Assembly (NCBI GenBank): GCA_038277395.1
Contig: CM076195.1
Span: 52,467,862 to 52,531,861 of the forward strand
Length of the DNA: 64,000 nucleotides
Origin: Dryocosmus kuriphilus
Lineage: Eukaryota; Arthropoda; Insecta; Hymenoptera; Cynipidae
Reading direction: 5' to 3'
Position numbers and translations under genes: made by a program. Within the stretch, counting starts at the first letter, position 1; every line of letters begins with the position of its first letter. Under the pieces are notes generated by a model. That model was not told where the DNA came from. It did not search any database and worked only from the letters and a program-made list of their open reading frames with translations. Positions 1 to 11,213 of the stretch are shown one piece after another.

Positions 1-275
1 GATTTTTCATGATCATCCATGTAAAATACATGAGTAACCTTATGCTCGCCCTGAAAGACCCCCTTGTGGAAGGTTACACTATTAGTTGTCACACGATGCC
101 TCCCAAATGAGATGGCAAATCTGGTTTTCCAGAAGGGCATCAATCTCTCCATGCATCCCACTATATGTGGATTTACCTTCGAGCTTTCCAACAGACTGAT
201 GATAGGTCTATGACAGGTTGAAGCGAAAGCTTTCCGGTAGTGGATCCAGGCCTTCGACAGATTATGCTTGTAGAA
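1..275 (-). pseudogene. Non-LTR retrotransposon reverse transcriptase remnant
   Basis: Read on the minus strand, one frame gives KAWIHYRKAFAS, then a stretch ending in TNSVTFHKGVFQG, then directly KVTHVFYMDDHEK. These resemble, in order, the WIDYxKAFDS (motif A), GIFQGDSLSP (motif B) and LFYMDDLK (motif C) blocks of R2-like non-LTR reverse transcriptases. The residues that normally lie between motifs B and C are missing, so an internal deletion has joined them. The element continues past the start of the window. The 86-codon ORF upstream (522-262, minus) may be part of the same remnant in another frame, but I do not recognise it. Confidence 0.6.
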
Positions 276-529
276 CGTAGCGTCTTTGCAGACGCTTCTG
301 GAGATTAGCAGGTTTTCCCGACAACCCGCTACGCCCTTTTTCGAGACACGTTATTCGTAAATCCGTTGCCACACAGGCCGGTTGTCCGAACAATCCTATC
401 GTCCAGGATAGCTGTAAATATCTTGCGCAGCGTATATATATATATAATATATTTTCGACGAGAAAATCATCCCAAGATGATAAATGTAAGTTTAGAGGCA
501 CATTAGACATGATAGCACTCATGTCCGGG

Positions 530-1640
530 CGCAGCGCAAGTTCAACGTGGTGCCCTTGCGCGTAAGAGTTTCAATTTAATCAAAAAATTTTTCCATCCCA
601 CTTTTTCCTCTAGGGGCATCGGGGCATATTGGGCACCCTAAATTTAAATGACAATCGTATCTAAACAAAAAAGGTTAAATCAGTAAAAAAAATTAAAATA
701 GATAGGTAATTACATTATTTAACTGAATTAATAAATAAAACATCTTAGCGCGTTATTATATTGTTCAAAATAAATCGAGAAACGAAAGGCTCAAAAGTGC
801 CAACCATGCCTCACTATGGGGCATGCTTTGGCACCCAGGCGGATACGTTTAGCACGGTCAGCCGAGCGATCATTGCGCACAAATTCAAACAGCTGATTAC
901 TTAACCCAATAGATCATAAACATAAACACAAACAACTAAGGAGTTAGAAATTGTTGAATAGTAATTTATTTTTTATTTTAATAATTAATTCAGTATTTTT
1001 CTGAAAGTTTTGGCATATACCTATGTTCTGCTTTATTATTATATTACCTATAGATAATATCCTATCATGGTGATAATTAAATACCTTATAAGTACAAAGC
1101 AGGGTTTAGCAGCGAAAGTAAGAGCGAGTGGAAAAACCTTTCCACTCCCACTCACGCTCAGATGTAACAGTAGAAACTGGTAAGGAATAAAAGGGCCTGG
1201 TCATGAGGCCTCCAGGTTAGAGATTTTAGGTGTCGAGCCGAATTCGAGTTTCATGGAGAGCGATAAGACATCTGGATATCCGGGTACCTGAGGTATAGTC
1301 CGTCGAGACAGCAAGCTTGGCTCTAGGAAAGAAACTTTATATTTCGGAAATCGCTCTCAAGCTCCCATGAAGAGCCTATCTGACCAGAGCGGGAAAAGGT
1401 TCGCTCTTGGACTGAGAGCAATGCGCTTCGAGTTAAAGTTAGAAACTCTCAGTAAGAGCGACTCTCGAAAGTTATAGGAACGAAGAGGCCTCGCGATGAG
1501 GCCTCATGGTGAGCTCTGAGGCCTCACTGGGCTTCAGCACAAAATGTATATCCCACTCGGTGGCGCCGCATAAATGTATGCAGTATACGACATACAATAT
1601 AATATGTATATTACATGTTATATAAATGTTATTTTTGATA
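530..1640. other. Intronic or flanking DNA without recognised genes
   Basis: No supported ORF. Around 1190-1540 the palindromic word GAGGCCTC and related GGCCTC words recur several times together with many CTCT/GAGC words; a similar GGCCTC- and CTCTTC-rich stretch lies at 8430-8720. The two may be decayed copies of one repeat, but I could not align them convincingly. Confidence 0.4.
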
Positions 1641-2520
1641 AACAAAAAAACGGAATTTTCGTCCTTTCTTACAGATATTCTTAATGTTTGTTATTTTTAA
1701 ATGATATAAATTGAGAAATTTCATTATTTTTTTACAGAAATTCGGAATTTTCTTTATTTTTTGTAGAAATTTGTAATTTTCAGCGACTTTGTGTAGAATT
1801 TTTTAACTTTTTAACAACAAAAGAAACTGAATGAAGAAATTTTAATTTTTAAAAATTAAACAATTTTTAAACTTAAATCTTTAAAAAACTACAAAGGACA
1901 ATTTTTTTACTTGTTACAGAAATTCGTAATTTTTGATATTTTTAATAAAAATTCGAAATTTTCTTTATTTTTCTTGACATCGTAATTGCTATTTTTTCGT
2001 AGAAAATCGTGGTTCTTGTTTTTCTGTAAACATAAATTTGTTATTTTATGATAATAGAAATTTCTCATTTTCATTATTTCTAATAAAAATTCGAGGTGAA
2101 AAAAATACAAATTTCTAATTTTTGTTATTTTTTCTTAAATTTTTAATTTTTGTTATTTTTAGATGATAGAAATTCGGAAATTGCGTTATTTTTTTACAGA
2201 AATTTGTAATTTTTGTTATTTTCAATAAAAATTCGGAATTTTCGTTATTGTTTTCAGAAATTCGTAATTTTTGTTATTTTTCGCAGTATATCGCGGTTCT
2301 CGTTTTTTTTTAAAATATAAATTTGTTATTTTTAGATGACAAACATTTCTCATTTTCATTATTTCTAATAGAAATTCGAGGTTAAAAAATATATAAATTA
2401 TTAATTTTTGTTATTTTTTCAGTAATTTGTCATTTTTGTTATTTTCAGATGATAGAAATTTGGAAATCGCATTATTTTTTTTATAGAAATTCGTAATGAC
2501 TATTAAAATGACATATTTAT
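1640..2520. repeat. AT-rich tandem repeat with about 285-bp higher-order period
   Basis: Short units of the type AAATTCGTAATTTTTGTTAT recur throughout. A longer block containing TTTCTCATTTTCATTATTTC followed by AATTCGAGGT is present at about 2061 and 2346, a spacing of 285 bp, and its flanks (CGTGGTTCTTG / CGCGGTTCTCG) also correspond. Partial copies of the block ATGATAGAAATTCGGAAATTGC occur near 1700, 2160 and 2450. This is a degenerate satellite-like array, not a gene; the 67-codon ORF inside it is a by-product. Confidence 0.7.
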
Positions 2521-4380
2521 TTTTTAAATTTAGATTATTTTTCTGGCTGGAACAACACCTCATTAGTGTAAAGTTAAAAGTTAGTTAAGAATGACATTTA
2601 AAAAATTTTTTGGGGGTTAAAAATTGATACAAGTTCAGGCGCTTAAAATGACCTATCTTTTTTTAAGTATCTGATTAGGTCCGGGCTGGTGAAACGTTTC
2701 ACTGGCCAGAACTCTAAAACCCCTATTTCTGCTATGATACAAATTCTAATTTTGGTGTTACAAATTCATACAACTTACTTACAAATTATTGAGCTAAAAA
2801 AAATGTGGTTTTCATATAGGGTCTGGCTGGTGAAATGGTCAATAGTACACAGCAGGTAGTTGGCAACCAGTGAACCGCTGCCCTTATATAGAACACGATG
2901 CGGAAACCGGCTGACAATAGTGAATACGACCCCTAAATATGTGATTAGCTACCGGTCATAACTATAAAGGTTCCATTATCGCTCCCAAACACTGAGTGAC
3001 TATAGTCTACTAGAATACTAGACTCTAGGAGCCTTATATAGACCTGTATGCCGTTGTAGGTCTCAACGATTTCATTGTTGATTGATGTCATGCTACTATT
3101 TTTCCAAGAACTTTGTATTTGTTTAAACAATTTTATATTATTTATTTGTAACTTTCTCAAAAAAACTGGTGGCGAACTCTAGTTTTTTTTTTTTGCTCAA
3201 CCTTGTCGCTTAAAATTAAATATTGACGGCTGACGACAGGCTTTTACAGATTTTACCCCTCTCTTATAAAAAAAAGATACTTTTTTAATAATTAAAGTAT
3301 AAATGTTGCAAAAATGTTAACGATTTCATTTAGTTAATTAAGATTTATGAAAATTATTGATCCTCTTTATAAGCTTCTACTGCAATGAGAAACTGACAAC
3401 GTGACTTCATTTACTATTGCTTCTAACTTAGAAAATTATTATTTTTTCACTAATTTATGAATGCCAAAGTTGTAATGCCTTTTCAAAGTATGGACAACAT
3501 TTTTTTTCCACGATCTAACTCACAATCTACGAATCTATCATGGATTAAAGTTGAAGTATTATACAATTTGCATTAAATTGATAAATATTAATACCTGATG
3601 AAAGGTTGTCGAATCAAAGTTATAGTTTTCGGTGAAACGAGTAATTTTCATCTTCTGATATTTGTCAATTAAATAAATTGTTTCCGAGAAACACTACACT
3701 TTGTTCATTAAACAAAATGTTGTCATTTATACATATTACGTTTACATTACATATTACATTTTCTGCTATTTCCGATATAATTGGTAACTTTCATTGGAGG
3801 AATCGAAAAGTGGCAAAGGAACTTTTTGTTGAAAAAGATTTTCGGAATGTGCACAAAATTTCACACAAGACTCCACAATGAAATCGCTGGGACGTAGACT
3901 AGAACGGCATACAGGTCTACCATCTGGCTCTAACATAAGAATAATGCGCGCTTTGGAAGATGAAGGCGGGGGTAGACGGTTAAAAATGACATATTTGACA
4001 CTGCTTATGTTATTTTAGTGTACCTGCATTTATTCTGATGTATAGCGAATTTATTTATGACTTTTCCCAAGAAATGAAAAATAATATTGTCGAAATGGCT
4101 TTTCTTTACTTACTACTTGTTTTAATAATAAAGTTAACAGAACAGAATTAAAAAATGAGGCCAGCAGTCGTTCTGAAGCATCTACTGTTAAAAATTCGTT
4201 TTAATTTTTTTTCAAACACTCTAAAAACAGTCTATTAACTGTGAAACTAGTCCCGGAGGCAGCGACAGTTTGACAGATATTTTTGTTTACAAACAATCCT
4301 AAAACAGACATTCGGTTAAATGGAAATTATGGAAAGTATAGTTTATGATGAACAAACATTCAAAGAAATAAAAATTATAT
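2520..4380. other. No recognised gene
   Basis: AT-rich sequence. Small ORFs of up to 71 codons (minus strand near 2945-3160, plus strand 3678-3881) show no motif I recognise. A perfect 14-bp palindrome GTGAAACGTTTCAC lies near 2689-2702. A T-run is at about 3183. Confidence 0.4.
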
Positions 4381-4810
4381 TATAAAGAAATCCACTTCAT
4401 TCAGAAAAACTATGCAAGATATGATCAAATGTTAACGAGCAGAATCATTCATCTTGGAAAAGCTACGAACTTTATTCATAAAATCCATCGTTTTCCTTTT
4501 AAAACTCGGAACATTGCATTGTAAAAATTTGGAAAATTACAACAACAAAATTATGCTAATCTACAATGGATTTAAAAAAAAGTACTTGCCGACCTTGAAG
4601 CGCGAGTTTCACGATGAGAATATATTCCTGAAGGTTTGTAATTATCCTGAAGTATGATAATTTTCTATGTACTTTAAAATAAAATTCAAATTTAATAATT
4701 TCATTCGGTGTTTTTAAAGCTTAAGAGCCAAGTAACGAAAAACGAGCATGATGTGCGAAGATTAAAAAGATTCGAGCGCGGAACACGAAAGACAAAAAGG
4801 CTTTACCAAA
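4380..4810 (+). repeat. Truncated copy of the GAAGCGCGAG-type dispersed repeat
   Basis: From AAACTATGCAAGATATGAT through ACTGCATTGTAAAAATTTGG, AATCTACAATGGATTTAAA, GAAGCGCGAGTTTC and GCCAAGTAACGAAAAACGAG this matches the tail of the repeat at 48180-48540 in the same order (TGCATTGTGGAAATTTAG, AATCGACAATGGATTTAAA, GAAGCGCGAGTGTC, CCCAAGTAACGAAAACCGAG). Only the 3-prime part of the family is present here. Confidence 0.75.
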
Positions 4811-5123
4811 AAATGCAAAATTACCAAATTACACTAATCAATTATGGTTTGATCTTTAATTGAAATGTTTACACGATGCATAAACACCGAGCGCGTAGGC
4901 AGCCATATCAGGCAACCATATAGTCTTTAAATTATTATGTAACCAACAACATTTAGAAATTTCTAGTAGCGTGGCGCGTGCATATTTCGTGACGGTCTTT
5001 TATTGTATTTATATTTTTGAAGTAATAGAGCAAGAGTCCCTGAGGATTAAAACATAGCAAGAAGGCCTTTATTCCTAAATATTGTAGGTTATTGTAAAAA
5101 AACTAGGTCTTGCGTTACTCAAA
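4810..5123. other. No recognised gene
   Basis: AT-rich spacer between the dispersed repeat and the mariner-like element; nothing recognisable. Confidence 0.4.
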
Positions 5124-5730
5124 TACCGGGTGTCTAAAAAGTCCCGGGACGGTTGGATATTTCCTCAAGTAAAATATTTTTCAACAAAGTGAAGGTCATT
5201 CCTGACGTAAATTTCAACGAAGAATTCAATGGTGACCTTCATTTTGACCTTCATGGCTTTTTGAAGGTCAACTTTGTTTTTTTAAATGGAAACCCCCTTT
5301 TTTTTGCATCTGCAATCGATAGAGCGGAAAATTCTACGTTCAGGTACGTACCCAAGTCATAGGTCAATTGTAACGTTCAAGGTCAGTTAGAGGTTATTTG
5401 AAATTAACAAAGTTTTCAAAGAGGTCAGTGCAATTCCTGAAGTAAATTTCAACGACAAATTCATTGGTGAGCTCTGTATTGATCTTAGTTACAGCGTTTT
5501 GAATATTGTAAAATCATAAGGAAATTTTTCATTAAAAGTTCCAGGTGTTCTGGTGAGAGTTCTGTTCCTCCCCAAAGAGTTATACAGTCCTATACCGTTT
5601 TTCGATACCTAAGTCAATACCTAAGGCGATACCATAAGTCCTATACCCTTTTTCCATACGAATATTACGAATCGAAACTAAATTTACGTATTACGAGTAC
5701 ATACTTACTATCTTTCGCTAAAAGATTATT

Positions 5731-6819
5731 ATGGCGCAAGCTAAACTTTCGGAACGAGAGAGGATATCTGTATTAATGATGCGTGGTTGGGGAGATCGAG
5801 TTCGATCTTATGATCAAGTTCGTTTGCTTTTTAATCGCACTTTTCGTAATGGAGAAGGGTTAAATCCTGTCTCAAAATCAACAATTGAAAGAACTGTAAG
5901 GCGCTTTATGAATCATGGATCTATCAAGTACCTTCAGAGAACTGGTCGGCCAAAATCTGCAGGACCTGAGGAGATGCAGATGGACATAGCCCAAGCATTT
6001 GTTGAAAACCCACACCTTAGTTTACGTCGAGCTAGTGATGAGCGTGACGTTACTTCTGAGACAGTGCGAAATACTTTAAAAAGCATTAATTTCCATCCTT
6101 ACAAAGTTCATCTGGTACAAGAGCTCAATGAAGACGATCCTGATCGTCGGGTTGAATGTTGTGAAATTATGATGGACAGAATTGATAGAGATCCTCTTTT
6201 CTTGTACAATACAGTATTTTCAGATGAAGCTACTTTCACTTTAAAAGGTGAAGTTAACAGGCAAAATTGTAGATATTGGTCCGACACAAATCCTGATTGG
6301 ATGTTGGAGAGTCACACACAATATCCACAAAAGATTAATGTTTCGGCCGGTATCTTGAATGATACATTGAGAGGCCCTTTCTTCATCGATGGTAATCTCA
6401 ATGCCCATGCATATGAAGAGCTTCTCAGAAACCAAATTGTATCAAGAATAAGGGAGATTACAGGCGATAATTTTCAAAATATTTGGTTCCAGCAGGACGG
6501 AGCAGCGGCTTATTACGGTAGGGAGGTTCGAGCATATTTGGATACTCAGTTCCCTCAAAGGTGGATTGGAAGAAGGGGTGAAATCGAGTGGCCTGCTAGA
6601 TCTCTTGATCTGACGCCTCTCGACTATTTTCTTTGGGGTTATTTAAAGAGCAAACTATACTCAACGCAACCCCAAAGCTTAGACGAATTGCAGAATCGGA
6701 TTCAACAACAGGCTACTTTCATTGATAGGGATATGATTCGTAATGCTGTAACTCATTTTTACAATCGAATAGCTTTTTGTCAAGAAGCTCAAGGTTTTCA
6801 GTTCGAACATCTTCACTGA
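5731..6819 (+). CDS. Mariner-like transposase, 362 codons
   Basis: Uninterrupted ORF from ATG 5731 to TGA 6819. Residues about 10-75 form a paired-type helix-turn-helix region ending in GRPKSAG. The catalytic triad is visible as D165 in SDEATF, D256 in QQDGAA and D293 in RSLDLTPLDYFLWG, with 36 residues between the second and third, so DD36D by the usual count. The family almost always has proline before the third aspartate (SPDL); here it is leucine (SLDL), which could impair activity. Length (about 340-370) is normal for the superfamily. The start is the first ATG after the left arm with an open frame. The enzyme would cut and paste the element by binding its TIRs; whether it is active is unknown. 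Confidence 0.92.
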   Translation: MAQAKLSERERISVLMMRGWGDRVRSYDQVRLLFNRTFRNGEGLNPVSKSTIERTVRRFMNHGSIKYLQRTGRPKSAGPEEMQMDIAQAFVENPHLSLRRASDERDVTSETVRNTLKSINFHPYKVHLVQELNEDDPDRRVECCEIMMDRIDRDPLFLYNTVFSDEATFTLKGEVNRQNCRYWSDTNPDWMLESHTQYPQKINVSAGILNDTLRGPFFIDGNLNAHAYEELLRNQIVSRIREITGDNFQNIWFQQDGAAAYYGREVRAYLDTQFPQRWIGRRGEIEWPARSLDLTPLDYFLWGYLKSKLYSTQPQSLDELQNRIQQQATFIDRDMIRNAVTHFYNRIAFCQEAQGFQFEHLH

Positions 6820-6902
6820 AGCGTGAGAGGCAAGGGGACTCACGCTAATCAAGTACCCCGAAACGTGTGAGGCAAGGGGGCTAACGCTAATCAAGCACCC
6901 CA
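6820..6902 (+). repeat. Two tandem 42-bp units behind the transposase stop
   Basis: GCGTGAGAGGCAAGGGGACT and CGTGTGAGGCAAGGGGGCTA begin two units that both continue with CACGCTAATCAAGTACCCC or a close variant. They lie inside the mariner-like element between stop codon and right arm. The unit contains the short inverted words GCGTGAG and CTCACGC. Confidence 0.8.
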
Positions 6903-7376
6903 AAGGGAACAGAATTTACCACGTCTACGTCGTTGTTCCTGGGTAATGCTAAACGTAAACTGCTTGGAAAAAACCTTGAAAAAACCTTGAAGATCATCAC
7001 CAAGATCAATACAGAGCTCACCAATGAATTTCTCGTTGAAATTTACTTCAGGAATTACACTGACCTCTTGGAAAATTTTGTTAATTTCAAATAACCTCTA
7101 ACTGACCTTGAACGTTACAATTGACCTATGACTTGGGTACGTACCTGAACGTAGAATTTTCCGTTCTATCGATTGCAGATGTAAAAAAAGGGGGTTTCCA
7201 TTAAAAAAAACAAAGTTGACCTTCAAAAAGCCATGAAGGTCAACTTCAAGGTCAAAATGAAGGTCACCATTGAATTCCTAGTTGAAATTTACTTCGGGAA
7301 TGACCTTCACTTTTTTGAGAAATATTTTACCTGAGGAAATATCCAACCGTCCCGGGACTTTTTAGACACCCGGTAT

Positions 7377-8739
7377 AATTCTTCTGTATTATTTTTTCCG
7401 ACATTCATGTTTCTTATAGTTTTTACCTCACCCCAATTCAATCACTGCAAAAAATCATTTACCAGAGTTTATATTCTTCTGAATAGACAATTACTCTCAT
7501 TTTTGATTTATCACATTTCCAACTTTTATACTTTTTTATTTTCCCAAACTATCATTTTTCGTACTTTTCATTTTTTTAAATTACATTTTACTTTACTGAC
7601 AATTCTTTACATTTCGATTTGTAATGTAATTTTAATTTTTCGCAATCATCATTAACGCTAATGAAAATTTTCTAAAATTTGAAATAAATGAAACTTTCCA
7701 TAATTTCCATGTAACCTTATTTCTACTTATCCGAATTGCCATTTGTTGTAAATTTTACGTCACCTTATTTATATTCAATCGAATTCCTTTTTTTATGTTT
7801 TTTTGTAAACAAAAATTAATTTGAAACTGATAAATAGACATCTCAAATAGTTATTCCGAGATATCAATTTTTTATGTTCAAAGTATTTCTAGAAGTTCCC
7901 ACCGTTTTTCATACTCCTCTCACTTCGATCAAACCTTTCTCAAACCTTTAAAAATGAAATTAAAATTTTAACACAGTATAATAATTAATCTTTCATAAAT
8001 TGTTGAAATCGTTGAACAGAAAAGCATTTCATTCAAAAACATTAAATTATAAAAAATTTTCACAAATTCTCAGAGAATTTATTTATCGGTAATATTCTTA
8101 GTTATTCTCTCGATCGGTTATATACATCCTCCATTCTCTCGTCAGAGAGTTCTTTATTGACAATAATTTACGCATTTTCAAGTGTCTAGTTTAAAAATTT
8201 AGATATTAAAAAATGTTTATTACGTATATAAACGCAACGAAAGCGGCTCTGGCACCCTCATTTTGTGGGTAATAAATTAATTAAAAGGTAATAACTTAGT
8301 TGTTAAAAAAATTACTTGTATAGTACAATCAAAATATTTGCACCTTTTTGAGGGCACGTAATTATATTTCTTTCCAGTAGTGAAAAAATGGCATTGAACG
8401 AAACTGAAATTACTTCTAATGCTTTCGCATTAGAGACCATTAGAGGCCTCTTCGACCCTCCAGAAACTGCTGCTCTCGCTCTTCAGACGAGACTCTTCAG
8501 GTTTTCGCTCCTGCATTCCACTCCTTGAAAGAGCCAAACTTATTTTTCCTGGGAGCTCCTGCTCTTGAGAGGAGTATTACTGGAAGGAAGGCAAGAGTCC
8601 CTGGATAGGAGCTGAGGCGTTTGAAAATTTTTCATTTTAGTTCACCTGGCTGAGTAAACATTTTTTTCAACTAGTGAAGTGAGACCTACGTTCTAAAATG
8701 TATTGAACTCTCTTCACGAAGAGAGCAGGACTGGATATT
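7377..8739. other. No recognised gene
   Basis: T-rich sequence to about 8390; the 82-codon ORF at 7407-7655 is low-complexity F/L/I-rich translation and not credible. From about 8430 to 8720 the sequence is CTC/GAG-rich and resembles 1190-1540. Confidence 0.4.
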
Positions 8740-9411
8740 TTGAGGAACCTTCTGTTTGCGAACTTTATTGCCCCCTTTAAATGTCCCTTCACTCCGAGTC
8801 CGAGAGGAACGAAAGCTGACCTGCTCTGTGAGACATCTAGCCTTGAGCGAGAGAGAAATAGGAGTCCTATTTCTCTCCTAGTCCCTGGTACAAAGCAAAG
8901 GTGGAAAGAGTGTCGTGGAACAAATCAAACTGTGCAAATTAAAAGTAAAAAAAAGAGTAAAAGGTGTGAAGCAGTTACAGTTGGCTTTTCCCATATATTT
9001 ATTTATAAGAAAGCAGAATTGTTATCACGTTTTTTGCATAATATTCACTATTTCTTTGAAACTGGTTTATCGGAAAACGTGATAACTCTGTCCTTTCATT
9101 GTGGAAAAAAACTTGCAATCACACACAATCTTTCTACAGAAGAAAGTAAGTGCATAATTTTAGTCTTTATTCAGATTTAATTAAGTCAAAATCAGTAATT
9201 ATATTTTATGTAATTAAATATAAATACCTTTTTTTAAAGGTCTAGCTATCAATCATCATCTTAAAGTATGGTCGAGTAACACTTTGGTACTTGTGGATGG
9301 CTTTGCAAAAAGTAAAACATATGATTTTCAAGAAGGAAATATATTTTTGTATCTACCAAACTGCTCCGCTAAAATACGTCCACTCGATCCATGCTTCACC
9401 AGATTAAATTA
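8740..9411 (+). CDS. Unidentified ORF, possibly spliced
   Basis: An ORF of about 146 codons (8740-9180, non-ATG opening) includes FFETGLSENVITLSFHCG and KKLAITHNLSTEES. At 9147 a good donor (GAAA|GTAAGT) cuts it, and after about 92 bp a pyrimidine tract with acceptor (TTTTTTTAAAG|GTCTAGC, about 9239) opens the reading LAINHHLKVWSSNTLVLVDG up to ...LDPCFTRLN and a stop at about 9409-9411. The join is chosen because both halves are open and the signals are good. I do not recognise the protein. It could be the 3-prime part of a gene on the strand opposite to ADAR, or a transposon fragment. Confidence 0.35.
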
Positions 9412-10316
9412 AGCAATTAAATAAGATTATTTTAAAAAAGACAGAGTATATAACAAATTTTATTTGCATCAACCCATCGCTGTTATGATACTATTTTGCA
9501 AGTTAATCAATCAGCTGTGTCGACTGCTGTGAACTATTGCGTCGCTTTGTGCGCTAACGCATGCCCCATTTTATATTTTTTTTCAAATGGGTTGTTTAAA
9601 TTTTTGAAACATTTATTTCAAAAAAATAAAAGTGCTCTGTAAAAATTGAGAGACAAGCTTTCAAATATGCTTAGTTTCATCGCGATCCAAGGTGTCTTTG
9701 CCTTAGTATCAATACATCGAAAAATGAAAAAATCCTTTTTTCATTGCTCCGACTTTCAATCTTACGTTATTAATTTATCAAATCTTTTTTTTATATCAAA
9801 AACTAGAACATTTTCCCCTATAATTTCATCAATAACATCTTTCAAATAATCAATATCCCCCCTATATGAATGACTTTAAAAGAGGATAAAAAAGCTATTT
9901 TTGAAATAGGGAAACAAATTTTTTAACGGAATTTTTTTCAAAAAATTAATTTTAATTATTTTAGAATCAATATAATAGTCTTAGAGTACACAAAAGGACC
10001 TTACCAAAAAAAAGTATAATGAAATTTCAATCGGATTCGCCTAAGAGAAGTTACATTAACCTGAAGGTAGTGGTGCAGGCGTAAAAGTCGAAACTTCAGG
10101 CCCCTGTATATTATCAAACGGTTGATATATAGGCCTATGCTTTGATGTACTAATATAGGTCCACTAGGACTATAATTCAGCCAAGTTTCAAGTCGATAAA
10201 AAAGTTTAGGTGGGAACACTTGACGTATTCTGCGCTAGATACTCAGGTGTAATAAAGAATTACTTCAAACATTTTTTGTTTTCTAAAATATAAAAATTAA
10301 ATAAATAGAAACTTAC
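9412..10316. other. ADAR intron downstream of the visible exon
   Basis: AT-rich; no ADAR C-terminal exon recognised on the minus strand and no other gene supported. Confidence 0.5.
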
Positions 10317-10611
10317 CGACTGTCCAGTTGACACTATAGTTGGGTGCTTTACCAGGCTGCCTAACTTCTGAAGATGTTATCAAACTCATCAGCGGTTTAT
10401 TGAGCCTGTATGGAGGTGGTAAGCCCTGTATCGTGTTCTCAATTCGTCCGCAAACCGCTCGATACATGTGACTAGGATTGAGCAAGCTGCCAAGAACGAT
10501 GCTGTGGAAGTAAATTGGCTCTATGAAATGACTTAAGAGTGCTCCTTGCACTCCTAATACGTTCCAGCGAGCTATTTTATCCGAGCACGACATCGTCAGC
10601 AGCCTTTGTCC
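10317..10611 (-). CDS. Adar: ADAR exon: deaminase domain with SCSDK zinc ligand
   Basis: Third visible exon, about 50 kb downstream on the minus strand. The acceptor is AACTACAG|GGACAA at 10612 and the donor GTCG|GTAAGT at 10316. The reading GQRLLTMSCSDKIARWN follows on from GIQTWDGVLM without loss or gain of residues when compared with the known editase domain. The cysteine of SCSDK is the remaining zinc ligand of the family. EPIYFHSIVLGSL, MYRAVCGRIE, LPPPYRLNKP and QPGKAPNYSVNWTVG are conserved blocks. Length is 295 nt, phase 0 to phase 1. The C-terminal exon (inositol-phosphate-binding region, ending near a DQF motif in relatives) was looked for on the minus strand between 1 and 10316 and not recognised, so it probably lies beyond the window. 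Confidence 0.95.
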
Positions 10612-10879
10612 CTGTAGTTTACAATATTATAATATTAAGTTGGAACAATTATTATTCTTTACATGAACAGGATGTCCACTCAAATTTTTATTCTATTTAA
10701 GTGAGCACCCTGATTTATTACAATATAAATGTGTAAGTTTACACGAAAAGGACCCATGATCTATTCTTTTTATGTGGACGTAACAAATACCTCTTAAGAG
10801 CGATGGAACGGAGCACGGAAAATACAACAGGACTTGTGAAGACACCTTATTTTTAAGCTAAAATCCACGTAAGTTCAGA

Positions 10880-11213
10880 TTTAGCTTCTTTTGTGGAAAA
10901 GAACGCAGACACCATTTTTCCCGGAACCTAAAAGGGACTACAGACAGAGTTTGATGAGTTTCACTCCCAAAATGTCTTTTTGGAAATAGGGGGAGATTGT
11001 CATAAATACTGAAAACTGAACGCAGATACCTGGCTCTTTAGTGGACGACAGTTTCGACGCGCACTTATTTGTTTGTTCATTTTTCGACGTTTATAACATA
11101 TTTTCTCTTTTTTCCAAAAATATATTTCGGGAGCCAAACTCCTCGAACCCTATAGTCCCTTTTAGGCTCCGGGAAAACTTGTATCTTTACGTTCTTTTCC
11201 ACAAAAAGGCTAA
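10880..11213. repeat. Inverted repeat, arms about 63 bp
   Basis: The left arm at 10880-10942 (TTGTGGAAAAGAACG ... CCTAAAAGGGACTA) and the right arm at 11151-11213 (its reverse complement with about ten differences) enclose about 208 bp. Probably a miniature foldback element. Target duplications were not identified. Confidence 0.7.

Larger units (their letters stand above)
5126..7374 (+). mobile_element. Complete mariner-like DNA transposon with long TIRs
   Basis: A 2,249-bp element flanked by TA on both sides (5124-5125, 7375-7376), the target duplication of the Tc1/mariner superfamily. The ends read CCGGGTGTCTAAAAAGTCCC in inverted orientation, and the inverted repeat continues for about 365 bp (5126-5487 and about 7000-7374) with scattered substitutions and a short indel. 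A single open transposase gene lies between the arms. Arms of this length are much longer than the roughly 30-bp TIRs of classical mariner elements. The arms contain many copies of AAGGTCA and its complement TGACCTT, which could be transposase-binding repeats. The open frame and similar arms suggest a fairly recent insertion. Confidence 0.93.

Noticed and set aside
6679..6903. 74-codon antisense ORF with repeated GYLISVSPLASH
   Set aside because: Arises from the 42-bp tandem repeat behind the mariner-like transposase; no independent support.
10001..10219. 72-codon minus-strand ORF as next ADAR exon
   Set aside because: Its residues do not resemble the ADAR C-terminus and the phase does not fit the donor at 10316.
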